Assembly: GCA_020466095.1 (NCBI GenBank)
Contig: CM035807.1
Location: 107,131,906 to 107,195,905 of the forward strand
Length of the DNA stretch: 64,000 nucleotides
DNA from: Chlorops oryzae
Taxonomy: Eukaryota; Arthropoda; Insecta; Diptera; Chloropidae
Direction: 5' to 3'
Part shown: piece by piece, positions 12,880 through 23,720 of the stretch
Layout of the letters: every line of letters starts with the position of its first letter
How positions within the stretch are numbered: position 1 is the first letter of the stretch
The notes under the pieces: generated by a model
Seen by the model: the letters and a program-made list of their open reading frames with translations, nothing else
Database searches by the model: none
Told to the model about the DNA's origin: nothing
Position numbers and translations under genes: made by a program

Positions 12880-14020
12880 CCTAACCGTGAAATGATGCAT
12901 CTGTCATAGAGAGATAACTAGCGTTTTTTAAGCTACCTACGTACATATTTAAATTTAAATGCGTTTATTGCTAAAGTAAAAATAGTTTTCTGTATTCGGT
13001 ATTCGCCCTGAGCAAAATATTCTGACGCCATATCCTCGCTGTCAAATTTTGACGCTTTTGGTGGATAACCGGAAACTATCGAATGGGAGTCGCACTATTC
13101 GAGAAACTTCAAATATAGAATTTCTATTTCATTGGTTTTGAAAAATTGCTGAATATATTGCCGTCAATGGAAATTGCGTCAGCCATTACCGCACAATCCG
13201 TGGGCTGCAATTGTCCTGTTATGTTGCCGGTTGCTTGCCATTAGCAAAATTTTACTTGGCGCTTTTATAATCTCAATGCTACAGGTGTTGTAATAATAAT
13301 ATTAAGAAATATCGGAAAGTTTTATTATTTTATGTCAAAAGAGTTACCTACGCTGAAAATTCAAGTCCGCAATAAAAATTTAAAGACAATAAAACTTAAT
13401 TATTGTTATTGTCTCAATCTGCAAAATAGGTCGAAAAGAAGAAAATTTTTATTTAACTACATATATTGGTAAAAATAATTTGTATGGACTTTGAATATGG
13501 ACTTGATTCAAAAACATATTACGATTGATAAAACATAAGTAAGAAGAATATGCTTCAGTTAGATTTATGACAGAAAGTGATAATCATTTGTACTTCGTCA
13601 TTTTTCAAGGGCTTTCTTTAAAATAATTTTAGGTTGAAGTAAGCAATATAACAAGTATTTTTTTAGAGGGAGATTTTTAGTTTAGGCCAAAGGTTTTCTT
13701 AAAAGTAGAATTTACTTTGAAGGTAAAAAAAATTTAGTTAATTGGGAGCTTTTCTAATTTATTATATAGTTAACTTTAAAAAAAAAAAAATTTAGATAAC
13801 TTCGACCTGGAAAAATACTGAAACATTTAACCAAACGACCATGTTTTTTCGTACTACGTCTTTCTTTACTTACTTAGCTATTTCAAAACATTTGCTCTGT
13901 GTGACCAGGAACTTATAAAGCAATAGGTTCTTGATAGAATAGGAACAATCGTGGAAAGGGGATATGGGAAGAATGTATTTTCAAATGACATGATATTTTC
14001 ATGTTCTAAAATATCCTTAT
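12880..14020. other. Intergenic, nothing recognised
   Basis: AT-rich DNA without a supported gene or complete element. A short stretch near 13842-13905 resembles one end of the inverted-repeat element at 11281-11506. Confidence 0.5.
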
Positions 14021-14021
14021 T

Positions 14022-14152
14022 ATATGCTTGCCACACGTAGATCGAAATTGCTCAATTTCAAAAAATTTCAGAACAAATTTGACATTTGAAATTGAGGCAA
14101 TTTCAATTTTGTTATGAAATAGCTCAATTTCGATCTATGTATTGCAAGCATA
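14022..14152. mobile_element. Short MITE, family A copy 1
   Basis: About 130 bp with roughly 30-bp terminal inverted repeats starting ATATGCTTGCCACACG and including gatcgaaattg. A second copy in opposite orientation lies at 25833-25966 inside the Iwr1 gene. The pair defines the element boundaries. The superfamily is not certain because no clean target duplication was identified. Confidence 0.75.
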
Positions 14153-14334
14153 TTAGATTCGATTTAATTTAAACAAATTACTAGAATATCAAGATTTTCC
14201 TGAAATTGCTTGTTTCATCAAACTAAAACAACCATTCATCTTTTTAGCGGTTCAATTATAAAGCAAATAATACATATATGATTAATGGTATTCACTATCC
14301 ATAGCATTGGTCATTGGTCATTTACAAGACTCTA

Positions 14335-14459
14335 GTGGGACTCATGCAGCTTCGCAAATTGTGGGAAATGAGAAATTTATCACACAACTGTCAAAATTTA
14401 TATGAAAATTTACGATGGGAAAAGTTGCGAAGGCATTTGCGAAGCTGCATGAGTACCAC
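14335..14459. mobile_element. Short MITE, family B copy 1
   Basis: About 125 bp bounded by GTGGGACTCATGCAGC and the inverted end GCTGCATGAGTACCAC. A near-identical copy in the same orientation sits at 44237-44364 inside stathmin. The open frame crossing it has no meaning as a gene. Comparing the two copies fixes the ends at about these positions. Confidence 0.8.
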
Positions 14460-14856
14460 TTCTGTTTACTTTCGAAGCACACAGTGTATCATGCATGCGA
14501 TAAATTCCGGCTGGGAGTTTTATTTTTTCTTTAAGGCTCAAATAGACCATACAACCATTTGCACAAATCCATAAAATTTATCGATAAATCCTCCGAGACA
14601 CACTGTACAAGGCTTGTACGCGCAAATATAGATTTTCAGTCCGCATTCACATTTTTCCATTTCCTTTATCCGCACATCCGATCTCAGTGGAATCTGTAAT
14701 TTCTAACACACATTTCAGCTGCAAACATCGCGAAATCAAATTTTTTAAGCAAAAACAACAAGGTACACACCAACACAACATGCTTGTACAAGCATGGATT
14801 TGTGCAAATTGTGTGTAAGGTGTATTTGAGACTTTATTCGTTTTGATTCTGTTTTC

Positions 14857-15202
14857 GATAAGTTTCGATAGAAATTAGGGAAGACATCGCTTATTACTTA
14901 ATTCGTATCGTAATTCAAACTGAGTTACGTTCGAATGAGGTAATTCAGCTTGTAAAGTTTTTGATAGTGAATTACGGTATTCACAACGTGATTCGGCTGT
15001 GAATTAATGTCATGTTCAGACGGCACCATGAATTACGTAATTCGCCCCTCATTCGTAATTCACAGCCGAATCACGTTGTGAATAACGTAATTCGCCATAT
15101 AAAATTTGACAAGCTGAACAACCTCATTCGAACGTAATTCACTTTGAATTACGATCCGAATTACGATAAAATCAGTGCCTTCCCTAAATTTTTCGGAATT
15201 TA
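14857..15202. repeat. Large imperfect inverted repeat, arms about 150 bp
   Basis: The left arm 14857-15006 and right arm 15055-15202 are reverse complements with moderate mismatches. Both are rich in gtaattc/gaattac units and separated by about 48 bp. The right arm belongs to the Harbinger-like element listed next, while the left arm lies outside it, which points to nested or repeated insertion of one family. Confidence 0.75.
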
Positions 15203-15557
15203 TCGAAACTAGAAGAAGGAATCAGCAAGAAAAGAAATACTCCCAGGCAGATTTATTGCATTCATGACATAAGAGATCAATTAGTGCTCTTTCCAATGTC
15301 ATTCTTGTACAAAATATCATGAAAATAAGAGCTGGCTACAACAGACCATTCTTCGAAAGAAATTTTCATGGTCAAAAGAATTTTTTACTTATATTGAGAC
15401 AGTTTCATTACATTGGAATTGGTGAAATTTTCGACTGGTTGTTGCTTTTCACACAAAACGTCAAAACGAATTACGAATCTTTCGTCTGAACGGGTTAATT
15501 CGCATTTGTAATTCATGCAGCCAATTACTTAATTCATAATGCCGTCTGAACATGACA
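15008..15557. mobile_element. PIF/Harbinger-like MITE with TAA duplication
   Basis: The termini are TGTCATGTTCAGACGG and its reverse complement, flanked on both sides by TAA (15005-15007, 15558-15560). A 3-bp TAA/TTA duplication is characteristic of PIF/Harbinger insertions. A further partial right end (ctgaacatgata followed by taa) lies just downstream near 15574-15588, so more than one copy has landed here, within 200 bp of the Mcm6 start. Confidence 0.75.
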
Positions 15558-15645
15558 TAAGAATCCCGTGCTGTCTGAACATGATATAAGGTAAATCGAC
15601 GTAATCGGTCGAACGATACTTCAATAACATCCCTAGCCCTTAAAA

Positions 15646-15658
15646 TTTCGCGCCAAAA
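15646..15658 (+). promoter_or_regulatory. E2F-type site upstream of Mcm6
   Basis: TTTCGCGCCAAAA matches the E2F consensus TTTSGCGC and lies 92 bp before the Mcm6 ATG. The identical 13-mer, in the same orientation relative to transcription, lies upstream of PCNA at 21248-21260. E2F control of replication genes at the G1/S transition is established in Drosophila and other animals. Its action here is inferred from sequence. Confidence 0.8.
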
Positions 15659-15749
15659 ACAGCATTTGTCATTTCGTGCGTGTTTGTTTTCTGATTATAT
15701 CTTTGTTGCTTTGCCAAACACATCGATCGCAGTAAAGTGAGAGTCGAAA

Positions 15750-18700
15750 ATGGATGTAGCCGACGCACAAATTGGCCAACTGCGCGTTAAAGATGAAGTT
15801 GGCATCCGTTGCCAGAAGCTGTTTCAGGACTTTCTAGAAGAGTAAGACCTATATCCCAAATCCTCTTCAAAAGTGTCACAACCCAAAGTTTGATGCTTTT
15901 CATAAAAACATTACTATTTTTTGAATATGGAAATATATAGATCTATAGCATTGATAATATCACAATCGACTAACTGGTGCAATAAAAAAATGTGACAATA
16001 TCTTTATAAAGCGCTCATTTTCTCTTAAAAAATTAAGTTAAACTTTGAAAATAAAGTAAATAGACTTTTAGAAGAATATATCCAACTCTTTTGAAGAGAG
16101 TGACGATTAAAGTTTCCCTTGTATAAAAACATTTATTTTATAGATTTAAAGAAGATGGAGATAATCAAGTACATAAAGTCCATCGACTACTTGAATAAAT
16201 GTGTACTTGAAGTCATTTTTTTCACCTACAGATTCTGAGTATTTTCTCTGTAAAGACGTTGGAAGTCCGTTTTTTCTGCCTACAGACGTTCTGAGATTAT
16301 TTGATCAGACGTTGCTGATTTTTCTGCCTACAGACGTTCTGGATTTTTTCTGCCTACAGACGTTCTGGATTTTTTCTGCCTACAGACGTTCTGGATTTTT
16401 TCTGCCTACAGACGTTCTGGCATTTTTTCTGCCTACAGACGTTCTGGATTTTTTCTGCCTACAGACGTTCTGGATTTTATCAAAGTTGATAAGAGGTTCT
16501 GAAAGTGTCCATGCCTTCTCGAGATGACATCGCGCTAAGTCGATATTCTTTGTGTATGCCATCAGAATTTGGCCCATTTGAAGGTGCGTCCGCGCTTCAA
16601 CTTTTGTTGGCGGTTGAAAGGTGAAGAGTGCCTGAAGACATTGAATGCATTTTTTGATGTTTGGTGGCTGGGCAGTTCGGAAATATTCAGCTAAACCTAG
16701 TAAGGAGATGTAGCAAGCATCCTGTGATGCCGGCGATGCCATTTTTTGTGTGAAAGCGTCCACTTTTGATTTCGGGCAGTTCGGAAATATTCAGCTAAAC
16801 CTAGTAAGGAGATGTAGCAAGCATCCTGTGATGCCGGCGATGCCATTTTTTGTGTGAAAGCGTCCACTTTGTTTGCATTTCGATTTGCTAATGTAAAATG
16901 TTTCCTTGTACCATTACTTTTTTACTCAGATTTAGAATTCGTAAAATAAGTACATATCAGCCCGACTTCTTGAATGCCAGCTCCTCTAAATTGAAAAGGA
17001 TATTATTAAAGTTTGCTTCAAGTCAGATTTGCATGTATTAAATGTTTCCCTTGTTAATTAACATTTATTTTATAGATTTCTTCAAAGAAGATGGAGAAAT
17101 CAAGTACATAAAGCCAGCGACTGATCTTGAATCACCCGATCGTTGTACGTTGGAAGTCAGTTTTGATGATGTGGAAAAATACAATCAAAATCTAGCAACA
17201 ACTGTCATTGAGGAATACTTTCGGTAAATAATTAAGTAAAATTAATTCGTTGACTCTGTTTAAAATTGAATGTTTTTATTCGATTTAGCATTTTTCCCTT
17301 TCTCTGTCAAGCGGTTTCGAATTTCGTGAAAGATCGCCTTGGATTGAAATCGGAAAAGGAGTGCTACGTTTCATTTACAGAAGTGCCGACGCGTCATAAA
17401 GTGCGCGATCTGACTACATCGAAAATTGGGACGCTTATTCGCATATCGGGACAAGTTGTACGCACACATCCTGTACATCCGGAGCTTGTTTTGGGTACAT
17501 TTATGTGCCTGGACTGCCAGACGGAAATTCGGAACGTAGAACAACAGTTCAAATTCACGAATCCAACAATATGTCGCAATCCAGTGTGTTCGAACAGACG
17601 CCGGTTTACCCTGGATGTGGAGAAATCTCTTTTCGTAGACTTTCAGAAAATTCGCATTCAAGAAACTCAATCAGAGCTGCCGCGCGGTTGTATACCACGT
17701 TGCGTCGAGATCATATTGCGATCGGAGCTTGTAGAAACCGTACAGGCTGGCGATCGCTACGATTTCACTGGCACCTTAATAGTCGTCCCAGACGTGGGTG
17801 TATTAAGTATGCCAGGAGCGAAAGCAGATTCTTCTTCGAGGCATAAACAGGGGGAAAATTCAGCCGAAGGTGTAACTGGTCTGAAGGAATTGGGTGTACG
17901 CGAACTTAACTACCGTATGGCTTTTTTGGCCTGCAGCGTACAAGCGACCACTGCTCGCTTTGGTGGCACCGATCTTCCAATGTCGGAAGTAACGGCCGAA
18001 GATATGAAGAAACAAATGACCGATGCTGAATGGAATAAAGTGTATGAAATGTCAAAGGATAGGAGTTTGTATAATAATCTCATATCGAGTTTGTTCCCCT
18101 CGATTTACGGAAACGATGAAGTCAAACGAGGAATATTATTACAATTATTCGGCGGTGTTGGCAAGACCACACATGAAAGTAAGCATATTTTTTTTGCGAT
18201 TGGAAGAACATATTTAATATTTCTCAATCTTTTTCGTTATAGAAACCACACTAAGAGGCGATATAAATGTCTGCATAGTAGGCGATCCGAGTACAGCGAA
18301 GTCGCAATTTCTAAAACAAGTTGCCGACTTTTCACCACGAGCGGTCTACACTTCTGGGAAAGCATCATCGGCAGCTGGTCTTACTGCGGCCGTTGTACGT
18401 GACGAAGAGAGTTTTGATTTCGTCATCGAGGCCGGTGCACTTATGTTAGCTGATAATGGTATTTGCTGCATTGACGAATTCGATAAGATGGACCCGCGTG
18501 ATCAGGTTGCCATTCATGAGGCTATGGAACAACAAACCATTTCGATAGCCAAGGCCGGTGTGCGTGCCACATTGAATGCACGAACATCAATTCTAGCAGC
18601 TGCCAATCCCATCAATGGGCGCTACGATCGTTCGAAGAGTCTCCAACAAAATATTCAATTGTCAGCGCCAATTATGTCGCGCTTCGATTTATTCTTTATA

Positions 18701-19570
18701 CTCGTCGACGAGTGCAATGAGGTGGTGGATTATGCTATCGCTCGTAAAATCGTTGACTTGCATTCGAATATTGAGAACAACGTTGAAAGCAGTTACACGC
18801 GTGAAGAAGTTCTTCGTTATATAACATTTGCACGCCAGTTCAAACCGATACTGAGTGAGGAAGCTAGTAAACTCTTGGTTGAGAATTACGGTCATCTACG
18901 GCAAAGGGATACAGGCGTTGCTGGAAGGAGCACTTGGCGCATAACTGTTCGTCAATTGGAATCGATGATACGTTTAAGTGAAGGAATGGCAAAGCTTGAA
19001 TGTATGAACGAAGTTCAGGAACGCCATGTGAAAGAAGCCTTCCGTCTCTTAAATAAATCAATTATACGTGTCGAGCAGCCAGACATACATTTCGATGACG
19101 ATGACATCGATGAGGCATTTACCAGTGAAGTTGATATTGAAAATAATGCCTCGGCTGCTAACGTTGAGGAGGTTGATGAGGCTGCGGAAAATGGCACCGC
19201 GCCAGTACAAAAGAAAAAACTCACACTTTCATTTGAGGACTATAAGAATTTATCAACCTTGCTTATATTGCACATGCGTAACGAGGAGTCCCGATGCGAA
19301 ATCGAAGGTAGCGATACGGGCATGAAACGAAGTGATGTTATAACATGGTATTTGGAGCAAGTAGCCGATCAAATCGAAACTGAAGAAGAGCTCATTTCGC
19401 GGAAGACTCTCATTGAAAAGGTCATCGATCGTTTGATTTATACAGATCAAGTTATTATTCCACTTAAGACTACACAACTGAAGGATATCGGACGAAAGAG
19501 TCCACGAAGAGAAGAACCCGAAGAAGAGGATCCAGTACTTGTTGTGCATCCCAACTATACCATAGAATAA
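15750..19570 (+). CDS. Mcm6: DNA replication licensing helicase subunit MCM6 (four exons)
   Basis: MCM6 is one of six subunits of the MCM2-7 ring that unwinds DNA at replication forks in the nucleus. Exons by splice signals: 15750-15841, 17076-17223, 17289-18178, 18243-19570, for about 818 residues, the normal length. Visible features are the start [11 protein letters not shown], a C4 zinc motif (CLDC then CRNPVC), Walker A-type GDPSTAKSQ near residue 390, Walker B with IDEFDKM near 455, and the SRFDLFF arginine finger near 523, followed by an acidic stretch and the C-terminal winged-helix region. Oddity: exon 1 leaves two bases of a codon but exon 2 needs one, so the exons sum to 2458 nt, one base out of phase. 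Identity is very sure; the exon 1 to 2 junction is not. An in-frame ATG at 17042 runs straight into exon 2 without splicing. Confidence 0.95.
16080..16222 (+). pseudogene. Degenerate copy of the Mcm6 intron 1/exon 2 boundary
   Basis: The stretch ending in acatttattttatag, then atttaaagaagatgg from 16144, parallels the true boundary at 17050-17120. It can be followed to about 16222 against exon 2 up to about 17165. Spliced from exon 1 it would read on in frame for EFKEDG and then hit a one-base insertion and a stop (TAA near 16196). It is therefore a broken exon copy. The copy frame fits exon 1 where the intact exon does not. Confidence 0.75.
16265..16476 (+). repeat. 26-27-bp minisatellite with splice-acceptor-like units
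   Basis: About seven units of ttttttctgcctacag followed by acgttctgga. Each unit looks like a pyrimidine tract plus CAG, the form of a 3' splice site, and all lie on the sense strand of Mcm6 in its first intron. The first units are interrupted by non-repeat sequence; the last five are almost identical. Being open in several frames, the array produces spurious ORFs. Confidence 0.9.
16480..16766 (-). pseudogene. Fragment of MAU2 (cohesin loader subunit Scc4), 5' coding part
   Basis: On the minus strand an ATG at 16742-16740 opens a frame reading [20 protein letters not shown] and on to LSEPLINFD near 16480, about 87 codons. I recognise it as the N-terminal TPR region of MAU2, which loads cohesin with Nipped-B. 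After NFD the frame runs into the minisatellite and loses homology. It contains some 5' leader as well. No further MAU2 exon lies downstream, so this is a partial duplicate, not the gene. The frame is unbroken, which suggests it arrived recently. A functional short product is unlikely. Confidence 0.8.
16670..16870 (-). repeat. Exact 97-bp tandem duplication of the MAU2 5' end
   Basis: 16670-16766 and 16774-16870 carry the same sequence, from gggcagttcgg to cgtccacttt, separated by 7 bp. Each copy contains the MAU2 leader, the ATG and the first 24 or so codons. I see no differences between copies by eye, so the duplication followed or accompanied the insertion. Confidence 0.9.
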
Positions 19571-19683
19571 ACAGTGCTCTGCCATTGAACTTTTTATTGT
19601 CGCATATTTAATTGTAGTTTTGTAAGCAAAAAAATGTTTATTTTAAATCTAATTCCAAACGATTTAGACTTTTAAGTATTATA

Positions 19684-19689
19684 AATAAA
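19684..19689 (+). terminator. Poly(A) signal of Mcm6
   Basis: An AATAAA hexamer lies 114 nt after the Mcm6 stop codon in AT-rich 3' sequence, within the normal range for a fly 3' UTR. Confidence 0.6.
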
Positions 19690-19775
19690 CTTGATCAATC
19701 GTTATAGTTATTGGTTTCATTGTTTTCATTTAGAGCTTGTGATGAATTTATTCAGTCAATTGAAAATTTAACAGT

Positions 19776-20040
19776 ATGATTCTAAATATTCCTAGGGAAA
19801 TTTCCAGCGCAGGATTTGGAAAAAAATTCTCCCATTCTAAGCACATTGGGAAGGGAATTTAAAGGCAGACACGAATCTCGAATACTTTTAAGCAAAGCTC
19901 ATCACATCTTTCATTTATTGCCGTTTAGAATGCTTCATTTTTCAGGGAGAAAAAATTCATTCTGAAGAAAATTCACAGGGGAATATTCATTTGATAGGAT
20001 GTGTAACGATGTGACGAAATACGGCGTCATTGAATTCGGC
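19776..20040 (+). repeat. Dispersed repeat ('attctaaatattcctaggg' family), copy 1
   Basis: The sequence beginning gattctaaatattcctag resembles 34808-35070 over about 250 bp, including ccattctaagc, gaatttaaagg and ttttaagcaaa. Further copies are at about 35815-36000 and, inverted, 40735-40935. No terminal inverted repeats or coding capacity are visible. It lies between the 3' ends of Mcm6 and PCNA. Confidence 0.6.
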
Positions 20041-20183
20041 ATTCAGATAAATTCGAATCGATGACGAGCCCACACAACCACTTTAACGCCTATCATTGTA
20101 AATGATTCTTCCCCCAATTATTATAAGACTTTCGTTGAACTTTAAGAGCAAAACACCGTTAAATAATGAAGTTTATATAAGAG

Positions 20184-20189
20184 TTTATT
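20184..20189 (-). terminator. Poly(A) signal of PCNA
   Basis: An AATAAA hexamer on the minus strand lies about 65 nt beyond the PCNA stop codon. Confidence 0.55.
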
Positions 20190-20253
20190 TAGCAGTTTTC
20201 CACTTAATTCATAAAACATAAATCATAAGTAATACAATCGAATCGACGCCAAC

Positions 20254-21106
<853 letters not shown>

Positions 21107-21247
21107 GATGTTAATTTGCTGTTTTGAACTTGAAATACTTTAAATACTTTGAACGTTTACTTTTCCAGTAGTTTCGGTATTTCGGCGGAAGCTACTTTCT
21201 TCTCGGTCAGCGTTTTTAAAGTGAGATCTTTTGGATAGAAATGCCTG

Positions 21248-21260
21248 TTTTGGCGCGAAA
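21248..21260 (-). promoter_or_regulatory. E2F-type site upstream of PCNA
   Basis: On the minus strand this is TTTCGCGCCAAAA, 142 bp before the PCNA ATG, identical to the Mcm6 site at 15646-15658. Just upstream, toward 21320, several tatcga motifs resemble half-sites of the DREF element TATCGATA. Control of Drosophila PCNA by E2F and DREF is established; here it is inferred from the motifs. Confidence 0.8.
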
Positions 21261-21383
21261 TAGTATCGACTAGATTGAGTAGAGATGAAAAGTATCGAGC
21301 TATCGACTATCGAATATGTGTATTTATACATTTCATCGTTTTCGAAAAACGATATTTATATATGGTTCGCTTGCGCCCGTTTA

Positions 21384-22101
21384 AGCGGGGTATAGACACG
21401 TCAGATGTTGTATCAACTGTGAGCGTGTGTTAGTAGGTACCAACTTGAAATTGACTATAAACATGTCGTACGATATTCATTTTTTCGCGGATTTCGAGTG
21501 CTAAGGTCATGCGCTTTTCTTTCGGCTACCTGTTTGTTTTTGATGAAGCGTATTTTCCCGTCGGCAAAACCTAAAAAAAAATTATGAGTGATGATTTTAT
21601 TCAGCGCCACTTCTTTCTAATGCCGGAATCCTTTTTAATTTCCTCCTGTAACAGGTTCGAAGATTATTATTTTTTTGCCATTACTCTTTTTTCGTGGTCT
21701 CCGGATATTTTTCTTTGAATTTTAATATAAGCGTTTCATAGCTAGCGTTTTTTAAATTCCGGTCACTATGTTCTTTTGACTTAACATTCCACAAATCCGA
21801 AAAATCACACTAAACTTCTATTAGTTCCAAAATAAAATTTTTTTCTTCCATTTGTTCATTAATTTTCCGCTCGCTTTAAAAAAATTTTCCGCTCTCCGTT
21901 CGATGTTCACTCGTTGAATTTCGCGCACAAATGAGGGTTGAACCAACATGAATATAGACCTTCAGACACACCATCTAACATCGTTACCTGCTTGATCAAA
22001 AATTCAAAGATTTTGATTTTCCGTCAGACATCGTAGGTATACTCTTTCTCACTAACACCCGCTCATAGCTGATACAACATCTGACGTGTCTATACCCCGC
22101 A
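21384..22101. mobile_element. PIF/Harbinger-like non-autonomous element, 718 bp
   Basis: Terminal inverted repeats of about 50 bp (GCGGGGTATAGACACG at each end, a few mismatches further in) are flanked by TTA on both sides (21381-21383 and 22102-22104), the duplication typical of PIF/Harbinger. The interior has no transposase frame. It lies immediately upstream of the PCNA promoter. Confidence 0.82.
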
Positions 22102-22147
22102 TTAGACATACCGTCAATATCGTTCAACAAAACGCAGTTGGTTGGAG

Positions 22148-22304
22148 GCCATTTACACGTTACGACATTTCGATAATGAAACACACTTTTTGTGGGCTAG
22201 GGACGCGCGGGGATGTGGTATGGTAGCGTTTTTCTCTCTTCCCCCTGCCTCCCTTGCCATCGAAAATTTGTTTTATTATCGAAATGTCTTAACGTGTAAA
22301 TAGC
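22148..22304. mobile_element. Short MITE with 'atttacacgtta' ends
   Basis: The ends share ATTTACACGTTA and gacatttcgataat in inverted orientation around a GC-richer centre (gggacgcgcgggg). One end plus the centre recurs at about 22690-22760 (gggacgagccggg, attatcgaaatgtctt), a partial second copy. Confidence 0.7.
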
Positions 22305-22309
22305 GTATT

Positions 22310-23720
22310 GGAGAGAGGAGAACGGGTAGAAAATTCCCCGCCCCGTCCCCGGATTTTTTTATGCTGTTCCCTTTTCTGCAAGAATGAATTACCCAAATTG
22401 TCGGTTTTTTTTTCTTTTTCTCTCAATCTTGCAGTTGTTTGAATTGTTTTTAAAAAAAATATTTTTTTTTTGAGCGCCCTCTTAAAATGCTCATTGCATA
22501 CCGAAATATTCCCCCTCAAAACAATCTCACTATGTGCCTGTTGTCATCTCATATCTACTATAAAATTTGACAGAAGGTATGCGATGCACTATCGAGCATG
22601 GAGACGCACTATTAGCAACAGATAGTACAGGATTCTATGACGGGATATACACAGTAGGACGTTTCAATAATTAAATAGCTTTTTTGTTGGTATGGGACGA
22701 GCCGGGACGTGGGTCCCTGCGCAACAAAACCATGTATCATTATCGAAATGTCTTAAGCGGGAATCCCAATACATATCTGCGCAAATAGAACAATCTGGCA
22801 CGATTTGTATCGGGAAAAAATTGTGTGTTTTAATCGGGAATAACTTGCTCGCTCAGCACAGATGAAATTAGGAATTGTACTTGGAAATAAATTTCCATTA
22901 TTTTTTTTTTTTTTTGCATGTATTTCAAGGCTTGTTCAGACGCTACGTGTTTCAGCTCTCATTCGTGTTTCGGGGCCGAAACAAGAACCAAAACTTTCGC
23001 ACTAAATTTCGTCGACATCAAATTTTCGAACGAAACTACGACTAGTTTATCGATCAAACAAATAAATTGAAACAATAAGAAGAAGAAGAAAAGAAACAAT
23101 GATACTCTGACGATGTTCGATCGATTTCGAACAATTTCGACCTATCACAAGTCTGGCATAACAGTGCTCACGAACAATATCTCAATCTCATTTTTCGAAG
23201 CAATATACGATAGTTTGACTTATTCGACGAAAGCTATACTTTTCGACATCTTGCTGCAATTGATGTGTACAAAAAAACCTATTTTTCTGAATGATAAATT
23301 TTGAAAAATCTTAATTAAAAGAGTTTAATTGTTGCATGAACACGCATAAAGTACATATTGTACTTTACGTCCAAAAATCGAAGTAAGTTTGTCATTTTTC
23401 GGATTTCACAACATTAGAAAATATTTGGAAATTCAGAATTCGCTGAAAAGCAAAAGACATCATGATCTATGCATGCACAGAATGCTGCATTTGCACTTTA
23501 CATTGACGCTCATAGTACAGTGATAATAGATTGTAAAAAATTTTGCTGAGACCAAGTACTCGTTATCGCTAATAATGTGTAAGAATTTTCTAATATCTCT
23601 ATATAGATTGTGTCATTTCCGAGGAGGACAATAAAGCGTGATAGAAAGAAGAGGGAGGATCAAGTTTTATCTTAAAAAATTGAATAAAGTTAATAAATAG
23701 AAAAGTGAAAAAAGAGAAAT
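22310..23720. other. Intergenic region upstream of the Iwr1-like gene
   Basis: Contains the partial MITE copy near 22690-22760, T-runs and no supported gene. The open frame at 23113-23304 shows no recognisable family. The Iwr1-like promoter should lie just before 23721, but no TATA box or DRE is evident. Confidence 0.45.

Noticed and set aside
17505..17846. Open frames in other phases across Mcm6
   Set aside because: They are shadows of the Mcm6 exon; the conserved zinc motif and helicase residues are in the chosen frame.
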